A DNA stretch of 64,000 nt from Aeromonas dhakensis. GTDB lineage: Bacteria > Pseudomonadota > Gammaproteobacteria > Enterobacterales > Aeromonadaceae. The notes under the pieces were generated by a model. It made no database searches and was not told where the DNA came from. It saw nothing but the letters and a program-made list of their open reading frames with translations. The DNA lies in assembly GCF_000820305.1 (NCBI RefSeq), contig NZ_CDBH01000061.1:6797-70796 (forward strand). Direction: 5' to 3'. Position numbers and translations under genes: made by a program. Positions 36,391-43,928 of the stretch are shown one piece after another (positions within the stretch are counted from its first letter, which is position 1; each line of letters opens with the position of its first letter).

Positions 36391-36957
36391 TTAACCTTTG
36401 TTAAGATCCTTCAGCCGTTTGCGAATGCGGCTCAGGCTGATGGGGGTGATACCGAGATAGGCGGCGATCTGGTGATCGGGCACCCTGGCCTCCAGCGCGG
36501 GAAAACTGCGCAGAAAGTGCTGATAGCGGGCCTGCGGGCTCTCGGTCAGCAGCAGCAGCTCTTTCTCCTCCTTGATGCGCAGCTGCACCGCCAGCAGATG
36601 CTGATACCAGGCGGGCCAGCAGGAGAGCGTGCGCAGGTCGGCCAGATTGAACAGCAAGAGCCGACAGGGCTCCAGCGCCTCCACGCTGTAGCGGGCCGGC
36701 TCCCCACTGAGCAGGTGGTGGAAGTCGAGAAACTCGTCACCCTCCCAGTAGAACTCCTTGATGTACTCGCGGCCGTCTGCCAGCACCACCTTGGCCCGCA
36801 GCAGTCCCTGCTCCACCATCACCAGCAGATCGGGTCGATCGCCAGCATGCCAGAGGCAGGCACGGGGGCTCAGGGTCAGCGGCCGGGCAAAAGAGAGGAG
36901 GCGCGCGGCCTCCTGCTCATCCGTGATCCGATCCCGGCAAAATGGGGGTCTGTCCAT
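36391..36957 (-). CDS. Crp/Fnr-family regulator
   Basis: A 188-residue protein with a cyclic-nucleotide-binding-like N-terminal domain (CLWHAGDRPDLLVMVEQGLL) and a C-terminal helix-turn-helix (VPDHQIAAYLGITPISLSRI). No FNR-type cysteine cluster is visible, so oxygen sensing is unlikely. Eleven bases downstream lies the rlmB stop region. Confidence 0.82.
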   Translation of the reverse strand: MDRPPFCRDRITDEQEAARLLSFARPLTLSPRACLWHAGDRPDLLVMVEQGLLRAKVVLADGREYIKEFYWEGDEFLDFHHLLSGEPARYSVEALEPCRLLLFNLADLRTLSCWPAWYQHLLAVQLRIKEEKELLLLTESPQARYQHFLRSFPALEARVPDHQIAAYLGITPISLSRIRKRLKDLNKG

Positions 36958-36967
36958 TCAGTTTGCC

Positions 36968-37717
36968 TCAGGCACGACGCTGGCGCACGGCTTCGAACAG
37001 GCAGACGCCGGTCGCCACCGAGACGTTGAGGCTCGATACCGCCCCCGCCATCGGGATGCTCACCAGCTCGTCGCAGTGCTCGCGGGTGAGGCGACGCATG
37101 CCCTTGCCCTCTGCGCCCATCACCAGCGCCATGGGGCCGGTCAGCTTGGCCTGATAGAGGTCGTGATCCGCCTCACCGGCGGTGCCGACCAGCCAGACGC
37201 CACGCTCCTGCAATTCGCGCAGGCTGCGGGCCAGGTTGGTGACCTGAATGAGCGGCACCACTTCGGCAGCGCCACAGGCAACCTTGCGTACGATAGGGGT
37301 CAGCCCGGTGGCCTTGTCGCGCGGCACGATCACCGCATGCACCCCGGCCGCATCGGCGCTGCGCAGGCAGGCCCCCAGGTTGTGCGGATCGGTCACCCCG
37401 TCCAGCACCAGCAGGAAAGGGGCAGTTTTTTGCTCGGCCAGCTTGTCCAGCAGGCTGGCCAGATCGTGCTCGGCCAGCTTGGGCGCCTCCTTCAGCCGGG
37501 CCATGATGCCCTGGTGATTGTTGCCCTCCGCCTTGTCGTCAAGCGTCTTGCGGTTCACGCTCTGCACCTTGAGGCCGAGCGCATCCAGCTCCGCCAGCAG
37601 GGGCTGCAGCCGGTCGTCATCGCGGCCCTTGAGGGCCCACACTTCGATGAAACGCTCCGGCTCGCGCTCAAGAAGGGCGGCCACGGCGTGGATGCCGTAA
37701 ATCAGTTCACTGCTCAT
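36968..37717 (-). CDS. rlmB: 23S rRNA (Gm2251) 2'-O-methyltransferase
   Basis: A 249-residue SPOUT methyltransferase with the TrmH/RlmB C-terminal motifs [19 protein letters not shown] and [20 protein letters not shown]. The ATG at 37717 gives [20 protein letters not shown]. In relatives rlmB follows rnr directly; here a 3.4-kb insert separates them. The upstream sequence contains an extended -10-like TGGTATGAT on the minus strand (about 37835-37843) that could now drive it. Confidence 0.95.
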   Translation of the reverse strand: MSSELIYGIHAVAALLEREPERFIEVWALKGRDDDRLQPLLAELDALGLKVQSVNRKTLDDKAEGNNHQGIMARLKEAPKLAEHDLASLLDKLAEQKTAPFLLVLDGVTDPHNLGACLRSADAAGVHAVIVPRDKATGLTPIVRKVACGAAEVVPLIQVTNLARSLRELQERGVWLVGTAGEADHDLYQAKLTGPMALVMGAEGKGMRRLTREHCDELVSIPMAGAVSSLNVSVATGVCLFEAVRQRRA

Positions 37718-37870
37718 GTTCAAGATCCGTGGTGTCGGGTCACACCCAGTGCGCCCCAAAGAAAAATGGCCCTACCGGCAGCCTGACCACCATGATGCTG
37801 GCGTCGTCACCGGTCGCTAAATGATGGCGCATCATACCAGAGAGACCGGCATCTAGGGAGGAGGGAGCTG

Positions 37871-37895
37871 CTCGGCCAAGCTCCGGATCTATGAC
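37871..37895 (+). repeat. Left outer inverted repeat
   Basis: Begins CTCGGCCAAGCTCCG. It is the inverted counterpart of 41206-41230, 22 of 25 positions identical, including TATGAC at its inner edge. Confidence 0.75.
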
Positions 37896-37969
37896 AGGCC
37901 TCTTGATGTGGCTGCACCATCATCTTTGATGGTGTACCTGACCCGGCCCGGCAGTGATTAAGTGGGCTC

Positions 37970-38001
37970 GCTACGCGGCGCTCAAAACGGTAGCTGTCCC
38001 A
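37970..38001 (+). repeat. Left inner inverted repeat
   Basis: Starts GCTACGCGGC and ends TGTCCCA. It matches the reverse complement of 41135-41166 at 26 of 32 positions without gaps. A weaker copy in the same orientation lies exactly 300 bp to the right (38270-38301, 22 of 32). Confidence 0.7.
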
Positions 38002-38269
38002 ATCTTAGTTCATTGAAGATCAGCCCTTTCGTTGTTGATGGTCGACTTCCACACAGCTCAGGACGATTAATTTATTGATCTTGCTCAGAAAAAAATCATA
38101 TCCCGCTTCTTTCTCCTGCATCGCTCGCTAACATAGTCGTTTGGCAACAGCCTCGTCGGAGTCACCCATGAGCCAGGCCAGCGAAACCCCGCAGGTAAAA
38201 AGCAGCAGACTGGAGGCTGGAATTCAGAGGCGGTAGCCCTGTCTGTTGGAATGGATAAGCGAGTTGCCC

Positions 38270-38301
38270 ACTACGAGCCACTCAAAATGGGGACTATCTC
38301 A
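38270..38301 (+). repeat. Third diverged copy of the inner repeat
   Basis: Shares CTACG and CTCAAAA-x-GG with the copy at 37970 (22 of 32 overall). It is followed by TTTCTAAG, also found on the other side of the cassettes at 41148-41155. Confidence 0.5.
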
Positions 38302-38365
38302 TGTTCATTTCTAAGCCGTCCACGCAGGCGTGATGAGGCGACGCTTTCCAAGACTGATCTGTGCG

Positions 38366-38381
38366 CTGTTTTTTCATACAG
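38366..38381. promoter_or_regulatory. LexA (SOS) box, probable PintI remnant
   Basis: CTGTTTTTTCATACAG fits CTGT-N8-ACAG exactly. In class 1 integrons an almost identical box (CTGTTTTTTTGTACAG) overlaps the integrase promoter and precedes attI. Here it is 184 bp left of the first cassette junction. On the minus strand TTTTGG and TATGAA are 17 bp apart, a plausible integrase promoter, but no integrase follows. Confidence 0.75.
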
Positions 38382-38486
38382 TGCTAATGGTGGCGCCAAA
38401 AGAGGGGGGCAAGCGAATACGCTCGGCACTAAAAGCAAGCTGGTAACATTATGATTTAATGATAATTTTCACTTGGCGGCGATAAA

Positions 38487-38556
38487 GATGTTACGGAGTT
38501 ATATGGAATTCTCTGCTAACGGATTAGTACCGCCTTCCATCTAATCACTGTTAGAA
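38487..38556 (+). other. attI-like recombination site
   Basis: Two attI features are visible. GATGTTACGGAG (38487-38498) resembles the class 1 attI direct repeats GATGTTACGCAG and GATGTTATGGAG. CTAATCACTGTTAG (38541-38554) resembles the simple site CTAAAACAAAGTTAG. The crossover is predicted between G 38550 and T 38551. The first cassette begins there with TTAGAA, complementary to its own attC box at 39124. Confidence 0.7.
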
Positions 38557-38565
38557 GAACTAGGT

Positions 38566-39114
38566 ATGGAGATATCTTTGGTTACAGAGGTTCGCGGTTG
38601 GTTGATGTTGGGGCTTGGTGTGATCGGTGGGGTAGTGGCGCTACTCACCTACTATCGAGGGCAGAACCAACGGAGGCTAGAAAACAGTTTCCGTATGATT
38701 CAGCTTTTCCGGGATAGCATTCCAACACAGGATTTTGAGCAGTGGATTAAGCTATTCCATGACGCATCCGAGCCAGCTGGGGCCAAACCAGGTCATTTTG
38801 TTTCCGAGGATGGACGTCAAATTCCATTTTCCGCCTTGTACACAGAAGGGGCGCCCGATGACGGTGCTATAGACCGAATAGCTCAGGTTTTAGATTTGGT
38901 TTCCGAGCAAGCTTTAAAACGCACGCTCGATCTCAGAATTTTCTACCATGAGTATGGCCAACTGATGGATACGATTCATTCATGGCTTTCTTCAGACATC
39001 GGTTCTGATGGGAAGTCCTTGGTTGAAGACCTCTATCCGAATTTCAATTTGCTGTACGTAAAAAACAGGATCGTGATTGATTGGAAATGCCGTAGGTATG
39101 TTTATTGCGGATAG
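38566..39114 (+). CDS. Cassette 1: membrane-anchored protein of unknown function
   Basis: A 182-residue protein carried by the first cassette (38551-39189). It has one N-terminal membrane segment (about residues 12-30, WLMLGLGVIGGVVALLTYY). A soluble, mainly helical cytosolic part follows (RMIQLFRDSIPTQDFEQWIK, ALKRTLDLRIFYHEYGQLMD). The ATG lies 15 bp inside the cassette, with AACTAGG as ribosome site. The layout resembles single-pass DUF4760-type proteins, which are common in cassettes, but I did not identify the family. Base composition is clearly more AT-rich than the flanking genes, consistent with transfer. Confidence 0.75.
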   Translation: MEISLVTEVRGWLMLGLGVIGGVVALLTYYRGQNQRRLENSFRMIQLFRDSIPTQDFEQWIKLFHDASEPAGAKPGHFVSEDGRQIPFSALYTEGAPDDGAIDRIAQVLDLVSEQALKRTLDLRIFYHEYGQLMDTIHSWLSSDIGSDGKSLVEDLYPNFNLLYVKNRIVIDWKCRRYVYCG

Positions 39115-39123
39115 TAACAGGGC

Positions 39124-39195
39124 TTCTAACAAGTTACTGCACCGGAAAAATAACTCGCTGGCGCTCGTCATTTTCCGATGAGCAATGCGTTAGCA
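39124..39195 (+). repeat. attC site 1 (cassette 1)
   Basis: R'' box TTCTAAC (39124-39130) and R' box GTTAGCA (39189-39195) bracket a foldable core with CCGGAAAAAT and ATTTTCCG arms. R'' is the exact reverse complement of GTTAGAA at the start of the same cassette (38550-38556), the expected signature of a cassette inserted from a circle. Confidence 0.8.
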
Positions 39196-39270
39196 AAAGC
39201 AACCACTGAACAGTGTCGGCAAATTAAAATAGATAACTCTAAGGTTTAACTGAAATAATAAGGAGAAAAA

Positions 39271-40446
39271 ATGGGCGATTATAGAGATTTCCTTGGTGAT
39301 AGCTACAATGAGGAAAACGGTGAATTTGATCATGACAGTGCCAAAAATAGGGCAGTGAATGAAAAAGAACAATGCAATATCATTATTTCTGGTGCTAGCG
39401 GTGTAGGTAAAAGCACTTTGATTAACGCTATTTTTGGCGAGGAAGTTGTTAAAGTCGGAGTAGGAAGGCCTGTCACTCAGCACCTTGAGAAGGTTTCGAT
39501 CCCTGAAAAAGGTATTTGCCTTTGGGACACCAAAGGCATAGAGGCTGAGGACTATAAAGACACAATGGCGACACTGGAAAATGAATTCAAGGAAGCCATT
39601 GATAACGCCAATGACGACTGCGACATTCCTCATGTTGGCTGGGTTTGCATTAAAGCCAGCAGCGGTCGAGTGGAAGATCGCGACCTTACGCTAATAGGCT
39701 TGCTCAAGAAGCGTGATATCCCCGCTATCGTAGTTTTTACCCGTGTCACAGGTAAGGCCGAAAAAGATTTTGTTGAAGAAGCAAAGCTTATCATTGACAA
39801 AAAATATAAAGACTTTTTGCGCGGAGCTTATGTTTCCGTCAATTCCGTCCCCTATGAAGTTGATGAAGATATTGTGGTAAAGGTCAAAGGGCTTGAGTCC
39901 GTGATCGAGGTCACTGAGGCGCGATTTCCTGAGGGTAAGAAATCGGCAAAAAATGCCTTTCTCAAAGCTCAACGCTTAAAAATAGAAAAGCGCCTTGCCG
40001 CGATGAAAGAGGGAGCGAGAAAAATGGTTCACATCGCTTCCGCCGCAGCGGGAACAGCCGGGGCTTCACCGATTCCTGGATCTGACGCACCTATTATTGC
40101 GGCAATACAAAGCACTATGGTTTATAAAATTAATACCGAATTCGAACTAGATGCGGATAACTCAAAAATGACATCTGTTTTAACCGGAATCATGGGTGTT
40201 ACCGCACTGGCACAAGTGGGTAAAACAGTAGTGTCTAATGTCTTGAAATTCATTCCCGGCGCTGGCACCTTGATCGGCGGCGCGATTTCTGCCGCCACAG
40301 CGGTTGCTATCACAGAAGCTGTCGGCCATGCCTATATTGCTGTATTGGAACAGTTCTTCGACATGGAAACAGGGGAAGTCGTTTTACCTGAGAACTCAGA
40401 GCGAATTATATCCGTATTCAAAGATGTATTCAGCTACAAGAAGTAA
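39271..40446 (+). CDS. Cassette 2: HSR1/IRG-like GTPase with hydrophobic C-terminus
   Basis: A 391-residue GTPase. It has P-loop GASGVGKST (about 41-49), a candidate switch Thr in GRPVTQH, and G3 WDTKG (85-89). A septin/AIG-like G4 variant, FTRVT (156-160), stands in place of NKxD. The C-terminal third (about 255-360) is Gly/Ala-rich and hydrophobic (HIASAAAGTAGASPIPGSDA; FIPGAGTLIGGAISAATAVA), like YcjF/DUF697-type membrane-associating regions. AAGGAGA precedes the ATG. It fills the cassette 39190-40624, which has an 80-bp leader and no second gene. Large single-gene cassettes often carry phage-defence or stress genes; a defence role is inference only. Confidence 0.82.
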   Translation: MGDYRDFLGDSYNEENGEFDHDSAKNRAVNEKEQCNIIISGASGVGKSTLINAIFGEEVVKVGVGRPVTQHLEKVSIPEKGICLWDTKGIEAEDYKDTMATLENEFKEAIDNANDDCDIPHVGWVCIKASSGRVEDRDLTLIGLLKKRDIPAIVVFTRVTGKAEKDFVEEAKLIIDKKYKDFLRGAYVSVNSVPYEVDEDIVVKVKGLESVIEVTEARFPEGKKSAKNAFLKAQRLKIEKRLAAMKEGARKMVHIASAAAGTAGASPIPGSDAPIIAAIQSTMVYKINTEFELDADNSKMTSVLTGIMGVTALAQVGKTVVSNVLKFIPGAGTLIGGAISAATAVAITEAVGHAYIAVLEQFFDMETGEVVLPENSERIISVFKDVFSYKK

Positions 40447-40504
40447 TATACCAGTAGTAAGAAATGTCGAGTAACTTAGGGTTAGTTCGACTTTCGTAAC
40501 CTAT

Positions 40505-40630
40505 TGCTAAAAAACGCTTCAAGAGGGACAGCCAACGCATGGCATTTTTACTATGCGTTGGTTTGTTTGATTACGGTGTTATGCAGAAAGCTAGTAGTAG
40601 CGTTGGCAGCTCCTTAAGCGGGCGTTAGGC
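40505..40630 (+). repeat. attC site 2, Vibrio VCR-like
   Basis: A 126-bp site from TGCTAAA (40505-40511) to GTTAGGC (40624-40630). It includes TCAAGAGGGACAGCCAACGC and CTTAAGCGGGCGTTAG, both characteristic of Vibrio chromosomal-integron repeats. Its R'' matches the complement of the cassette start GTTAGCA at six of seven bases; the seventh, AAC to AAA, is degenerate. Confidence 0.85.
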
Positions 40631-40668
40631 TAAATACAAATTTATTGCGCATTAAAATTGGAGCTGAA

Positions 40669-41123
40669 ATGGAAGTCAGGAAATCTTCTAGATTATTTAT
40701 TATCGATAGCGAAGGCCGTCTTTTACTATTTCTATACAAGGATGAGCATCAAGCTCCCTTCTGGGCAACCGCTGGCGGTGAACTTAAATCAGGAGAAAGC
40801 TACAACGAAGCTGCCGCTAGGGAGCTATACGAGGAAACCGGACTTACTCTTGAAATAGGGCATCTACTTAAAGAACGAGATGAGGTATATGCCGTAGCAC
40901 GCTCAACACCTGCGCGTTGGCTTGAAAATATTTCTTAGTAGAATGCCCATCAGATTCAAATATATTCGCAGCTGAATGGACTGACGAAGAAAAATGCACC
41001 ATTCAAAAATGGAAATGGCGGGGTGTTAAAGAAATGCAAAATGAATACTCTACTTCATTCAAACCCGAGTGGATTCCAGAGTTTTTAAACACCGTACTGA
41101 GCCAGCGGCAACATTTAGCCTAA
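40669..41123 (+). pseudogene. Cassette 3: NUDIX hydrolase with frameshift
   Basis: The start MEVRKSSRLFIIDSEGRLLL has GGAG six bases upstream. A complete Nudix box follows (GELKSGESYNEAAARELYEE, then TGL). At 40925-40928 the frame is broken in an A run: in-frame reading gives ENIS and a stop at 40938. One extra base would give LEKYFLVECPSDSNIFAAEW and continue to FKPEWIPEFLNTVLSQRQ, ending at TAA 41121-41123. The stop lies inside the attC R'' box, as usual for cassettes. Either a pseudogene, a sequencing slip, or a slippery-site readthrough. Confidence 0.75.
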
Positions 41124-41134
41124 CAAACGAACAA
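41118..41134 (+). repeat. Truncated attC site 3
   Basis: R'' box GCCTAAC (41118-41124) is the exact reverse complement of GTTAGGC at the start of cassette 3. The expected 3' half ending GTTRRRY was not found downstream; the right inner inverted repeat begins at 41135. Thus the array is cut at this point. Confidence 0.65.
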
Positions 41135-41166
41135 TGGGACACCCACCTTTCTAAGTGCCGCGTAGC
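41135..41166 (-). repeat. Right inner inverted repeat
   Basis: Reverse complement starts GCTACGCGGCACT and ends GTGTCCCA, matching 37970-38001 at 26 of 32 positions. Confidence 0.7.
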
Positions 41167-41205
41167 GGCCAATAGAGTGGCAATCGCGCAGGGAGTGTAC
41201 TCTTC

Positions 41206-41230
41206 GTCATAGGCGCGGAGCTTGGCCGAG
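41206..41230 (-). repeat. Right outer inverted repeat
   Basis: Contains CGGAGCTTGGCCGAG, the exact reverse complement of 37871-37885; overall 22 of 25 positions match the left copy. Confidence 0.75.
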
Positions 41231-41270
41231 CCCCGCCCAGAAGCTAAGCCCCTCCCCACTTCGATGACCA

Positions 41271-41312
41271 TAAAAAAATCCGAACCCCGGTAACAGGGTT
41301 CGGATTTTTTTC
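41271..41312. terminator. Bidirectional terminator downstream of rnr
   Basis: ATCCGAACCC/GGGTTCGGAT arms (41278-41287, 41296-41305) are flanked by A7 and T7 runs. It ends rnr transcription and would also block readthrough between the insert and rnr. Confidence 0.87.
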
Positions 41313-41409
41313 GTCTCCGGAGCTATCGGGCGCTGGCGAAGATAACCCGGGCCATCAGCCCCTTACGGCCTCAGTCCGGGTCACCGGACCCAAGCCATAG
41401 GCCAAGGGC

Positions 41410-43803
41410 TTACCCCTTGGCCTTGTCGCGCGCTTTTTTGCTCGGTCGTCTGTTGCTGGGTTTGGCACGGCCGCCCTTGGCGGATTTGCCGTGGTCCTTG
41501 CCCTCTTTCTCTTTGCGTTTGTCGTGGCGCTCGACGCTCTTGGCTTTCTCCTTCTTGATCTCGGCCATCTTGCGCACCGCCTGCTTGGCGTTCTTGCCGG
41601 TGATCTTGAGGGGCTCTTCCACCATCACGAAGTCGATCTTGCGATCGTCCAGGTTCACGCCCATCACCTTGACCCGCACCTTGTCACCCAGACGGTAGCG
41701 GCGGCGGAAGTTCTCGCCGATCAGCTGCTGGTGCAACGGGTCGAACTGGTAGTAGTCGTTGGTGAGGGTGCTGACGTGCACCAGACCGTCGATGTGGATC
41801 TCGGCCAGACGCACGAAGAAGCCAAAGCCGGTGACGCTGGCAATGACGCCGTCAAACTCGTCACCCACGTGATCCAGCATGTACTCGCACTTGAGCCAGT
41901 CGGCCACGTCACGAGTGGCGTCATCGGCGCGGCGCTCGGTCATGGAGCAGTGCTCGCCCATGGGATCCACTTCTTCCAGCTGGTAGTGGTAGCCACCGCT
42001 CGGCGTCCACTTGTGACGCAGGTTGCCCTGCTGCTCCTTGGCGGTCTGATACTTGATCGCGCGGTGTAGGATGAGGTCAGGGTAACGACGGATCGGCGAG
42101 GTGAAGTGCGCGTAGGACTTCAGCGCCAGACCGAAGTGACCGATGTTGTCGGCCTGATAGATGGCCTGACGCATGGAGCGCAGCAACATGGTGGAGAGCA
42201 GCTCCGCATCCGGGCGCCCTTCAAACTTGGCGGCCAGGTCGGCAAAGTCTTTCGGCTCAGGCTCCAGGCCCCCCTTGAGCTCCAGGCCCAGCTCGGCCAG
42301 GAAGTCACGGAAGCCGGTGAGGCGCTCTTCGCCCGGGCGGTCGTGCACCCGGAACAGGGCGGCGGCTTCGTTCTTCTCGATGTAGCGGGCAGCGGCCACG
42401 TTCGCCTGGATCATGCACTCTTCGATGATCTTGTGGGCGTCGTTGCGCACGAGCGGCACGATGCGGTCGATCTTGCGCTGGGCGTTGAAGATGAAGCGGG
42501 TCTCTTCGCTCTCGAACTCCACCGCACCGCGCTGATGGCGGGCATGCTTGAGCGCCTTGTAGAGGTTGTTGAGCTCCTCGATGTGGCCCACCAGCGGCTC
42601 ATACTGCTGGCGCAGCTTGGGATCGCCATCCAGGATCGCCGCCACCTTGGTGTAGGTCATGCGGGCGTGGGAGTTCATCACCGCTTCGTAGAACTTGTAG
42701 CCGGACATGCGGCCGGCGGCGGAGATGGTCATCTCGCACACCATGCAGAGTCGGTCAACCTGCGGGTTGAGCGAGCAGAGGCCGTTGGAGAGCACCTCCG
42801 GCAGCATGGGCACCACGAACTCGGGGAAGTAGACCGAGTTGCCGCGCTGGTAGGCCTCGGTGTCGAGGGCGGTGCCCGGCTTCACATAGGCGGAGACGTC
42901 GGCAATGGCGACCCACAGGCGCCAGCCGCCGCCGCGCTTGGCTTCACAGAAGACGGCGTCATCGAAGTCGCGGGCATCTTCCCCGTCGATGGTGACCAGC
43001 GGCAGGGCGCGCAGATCGATGCGTCCCTCTTTGGCCTTCTCCGGCACCTGTTCGCCGAGACCGGCAACCTCCTTGGTCACCTCCTCGGGCCAGGTGTGCG
43101 GGATGCCGTGGGTACGCAGGGCAATCTCGATCTCCATGCCGGGGGCCATGTTCTCACCCAGCACTTCCAATACGGTGCCGACCGCATTGAAGCGGGCGGT
43201 GGCGCGCTGGTTGATGCGCACAACCACCACCTGGCTCTGGCGAGCCCCCTTGTTCTCCCCTTCCGGGATGATGATGTCCTGGCCGATACGGCTGTCGTCG
43301 GGTACCACGAAACCGACGCCGTTCTCGACGAAATAGCGACCGACGATGTCCGCCTCGCGGGCCTTGAGCAGGCGCACCAGACGCGCCTCCTGGCGACCCT
43401 TGCGGTCGATCTCGGTGGGCTGCACCAGGGCATAGTCGCCGTGCATCAGGCGCTGCATCTCGCGGTTGTTCAGGAACAGATCCGGGCCACCACCCTCGGG
43501 ACGCAGGAAACCGAAGCCATCCTTGTGGCCGAGCACATAACCTTTGACCAGATTCAGGCGATCCGGCAGGGCGTAACACTGGTTGCGGGTGAAGACCAGT
43601 TGACCGTCGCGCTCCATGGCGCGCAGACGACGACGCAAGGCTTCCAGCGGCTCTTCTTCGGTCAGCTTGAGGACCTTGGCCAACTCTTCACGGGACATGG
43701 GCTTTTCATGGCCCTTGATGAGGTCGAGGATCAGCTCGCGGCTGGCGATCGGATTCTCGTATTTTTCGGCCTCGCGTTCGAGGAAAGGATCTTTTTGAGA
43801 CAT
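41410..43803 (-). CDS. rnr: Ribonuclease R
   Basis: A 797-residue 3'-5' exoribonuclease. It has an N-terminal winged helix ([20 protein letters not shown]), cold-shock domains, and the RNB catalytic core with the metal-binding [20 protein letters not shown]. An S1 domain ([20 protein letters not shown]) and a Lys-rich tail follow. It degrades structured RNA, including rRNA and tmRNA-tagged messages. Normally first of rnr-rlmB; here separated from rlmB by the integron-like insert. Confidence 0.96.
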   Translation of the reverse strand: MSQKDPFLEREAEKYENPIASRELILDLIKGHEKPMSREELAKVLKLTEEEPLEALRRRLRAMERDGQLVFTRNQCYALPDRLNLVKGYVLGHKDGFGFLRPEGGGPDLFLNNREMQRLMHGDYALVQPTEIDRKGRQEARLVRLLKAREADIVGRYFVENGVGFVVPDDSRIGQDIIIPEGENKGARQSQVVVVRINQRATARFNAVGTVLEVLGENMAPGMEIEIALRTHGIPHTWPEEVTKEVAGLGEQVPEKAKEGRIDLRALPLVTIDGEDARDFDDAVFCEAKRGGGWRLWVAIADVSAYVKPGTALDTEAYQRGNSVYFPEFVVPMLPEVLSNGLCSLNPQVDRLCMVCEMTISAAGRMSGYKFYEAVMNSHARMTYTKVAAILDGDPKLRQQYEPLVGHIEELNNLYKALKHARHQRGAVEFESEETRFIFNAQRKIDRIVPLVRNDAHKIIEECMIQANVAAARYIEKNEAAALFRVHDRPGEERLTGFRDFLAELGLELKGGLEPEPKDFADLAAKFEGRPDAELLSTMLLRSMRQAIYQADNIGHFGLALKSYAHFTSPIRRYPDLILHRAIKYQTAKEQQGNLRHKWTPSGGYHYQLEEVDPMGEHCSMTERRADDATRDVADWLKCEYMLDHVGDEFDGVIASVTGFGFFVRLAEIHIDGLVHVSTLTNDYYQFDPLHQQLIGENFRRRYRLGDKVRVKVMGVNLDDRKIDFVMVEEPLKITGKNAKQAVRKMAEIKKEKAKSVERHDKRKEKEGKDHGKSAKGGRAKPSNRRPSKKARDKAKG

Positions 43804-43928
43804 AAGCAGGCCTTAGGGTAGGTGGTAACGGCGACATTATATCGGAGGGGGGGGCGAATGGCATCCATCGACTGCCTTTTGGCCAATCTCTCTGTCATAC
43901 TATGCACAGTTTGCAGTCATGATGAGAC

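Larger units (their letters stand above)
37871..41230. mobile_element. Integrase-less integron between inverted repeats
   Basis: A block about 3.36 kb long between rlmB and rnr. It is bounded by outer inverted repeats: 37871-37895 against 41206-41230, 22 of 25 matching, with 15 perfect bases CTCGGCCAAGCTCCG. It has inner ones too: 37970-38001 against 41135-41166, 26 of 32. Inside, left to right: a LexA box, an attI-like site, and three rightward cassettes with attC sites. No integrase or transposase gene is present and no clear target duplication was found. The layout recalls MITE-flanked integron mobilisation units. The stretch 37718-38365 contains no supported gene, only the repeats, a CACCATCA/TGATGGTG hairpin (37915-37934), and a 22-codon stub starting at 38168. 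Confidence 0.75.

Noticed and set aside
37718-38340. Possible integrase gene remnant left of the LexA box
   Set aside because: I read both strands for IntI-like tyrosine recombinase motifs and found none; the minus-strand frame from the LexA box ends after 27 codons.
38251-38454. 67-codon open frame across the LexA box
   Set aside because: No recognisable protein features or ribosome site, and it overlaps the regulatory site, so I treat it as chance.
38514-38556. A very short attC (TGCTAAC ... GTTAGAA)
   Set aside because: At about 43 bp it is too short for a normal attC. No cassette start complementary to TGCTAAC lies upstream, and the neighbourhood matches attI better.
41150-41256. Completion of attC3 ending at GCTAAGC
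   Set aside because: Only five of seven bases match the expected R' box and the sequence between belongs to the right inverted repeats.
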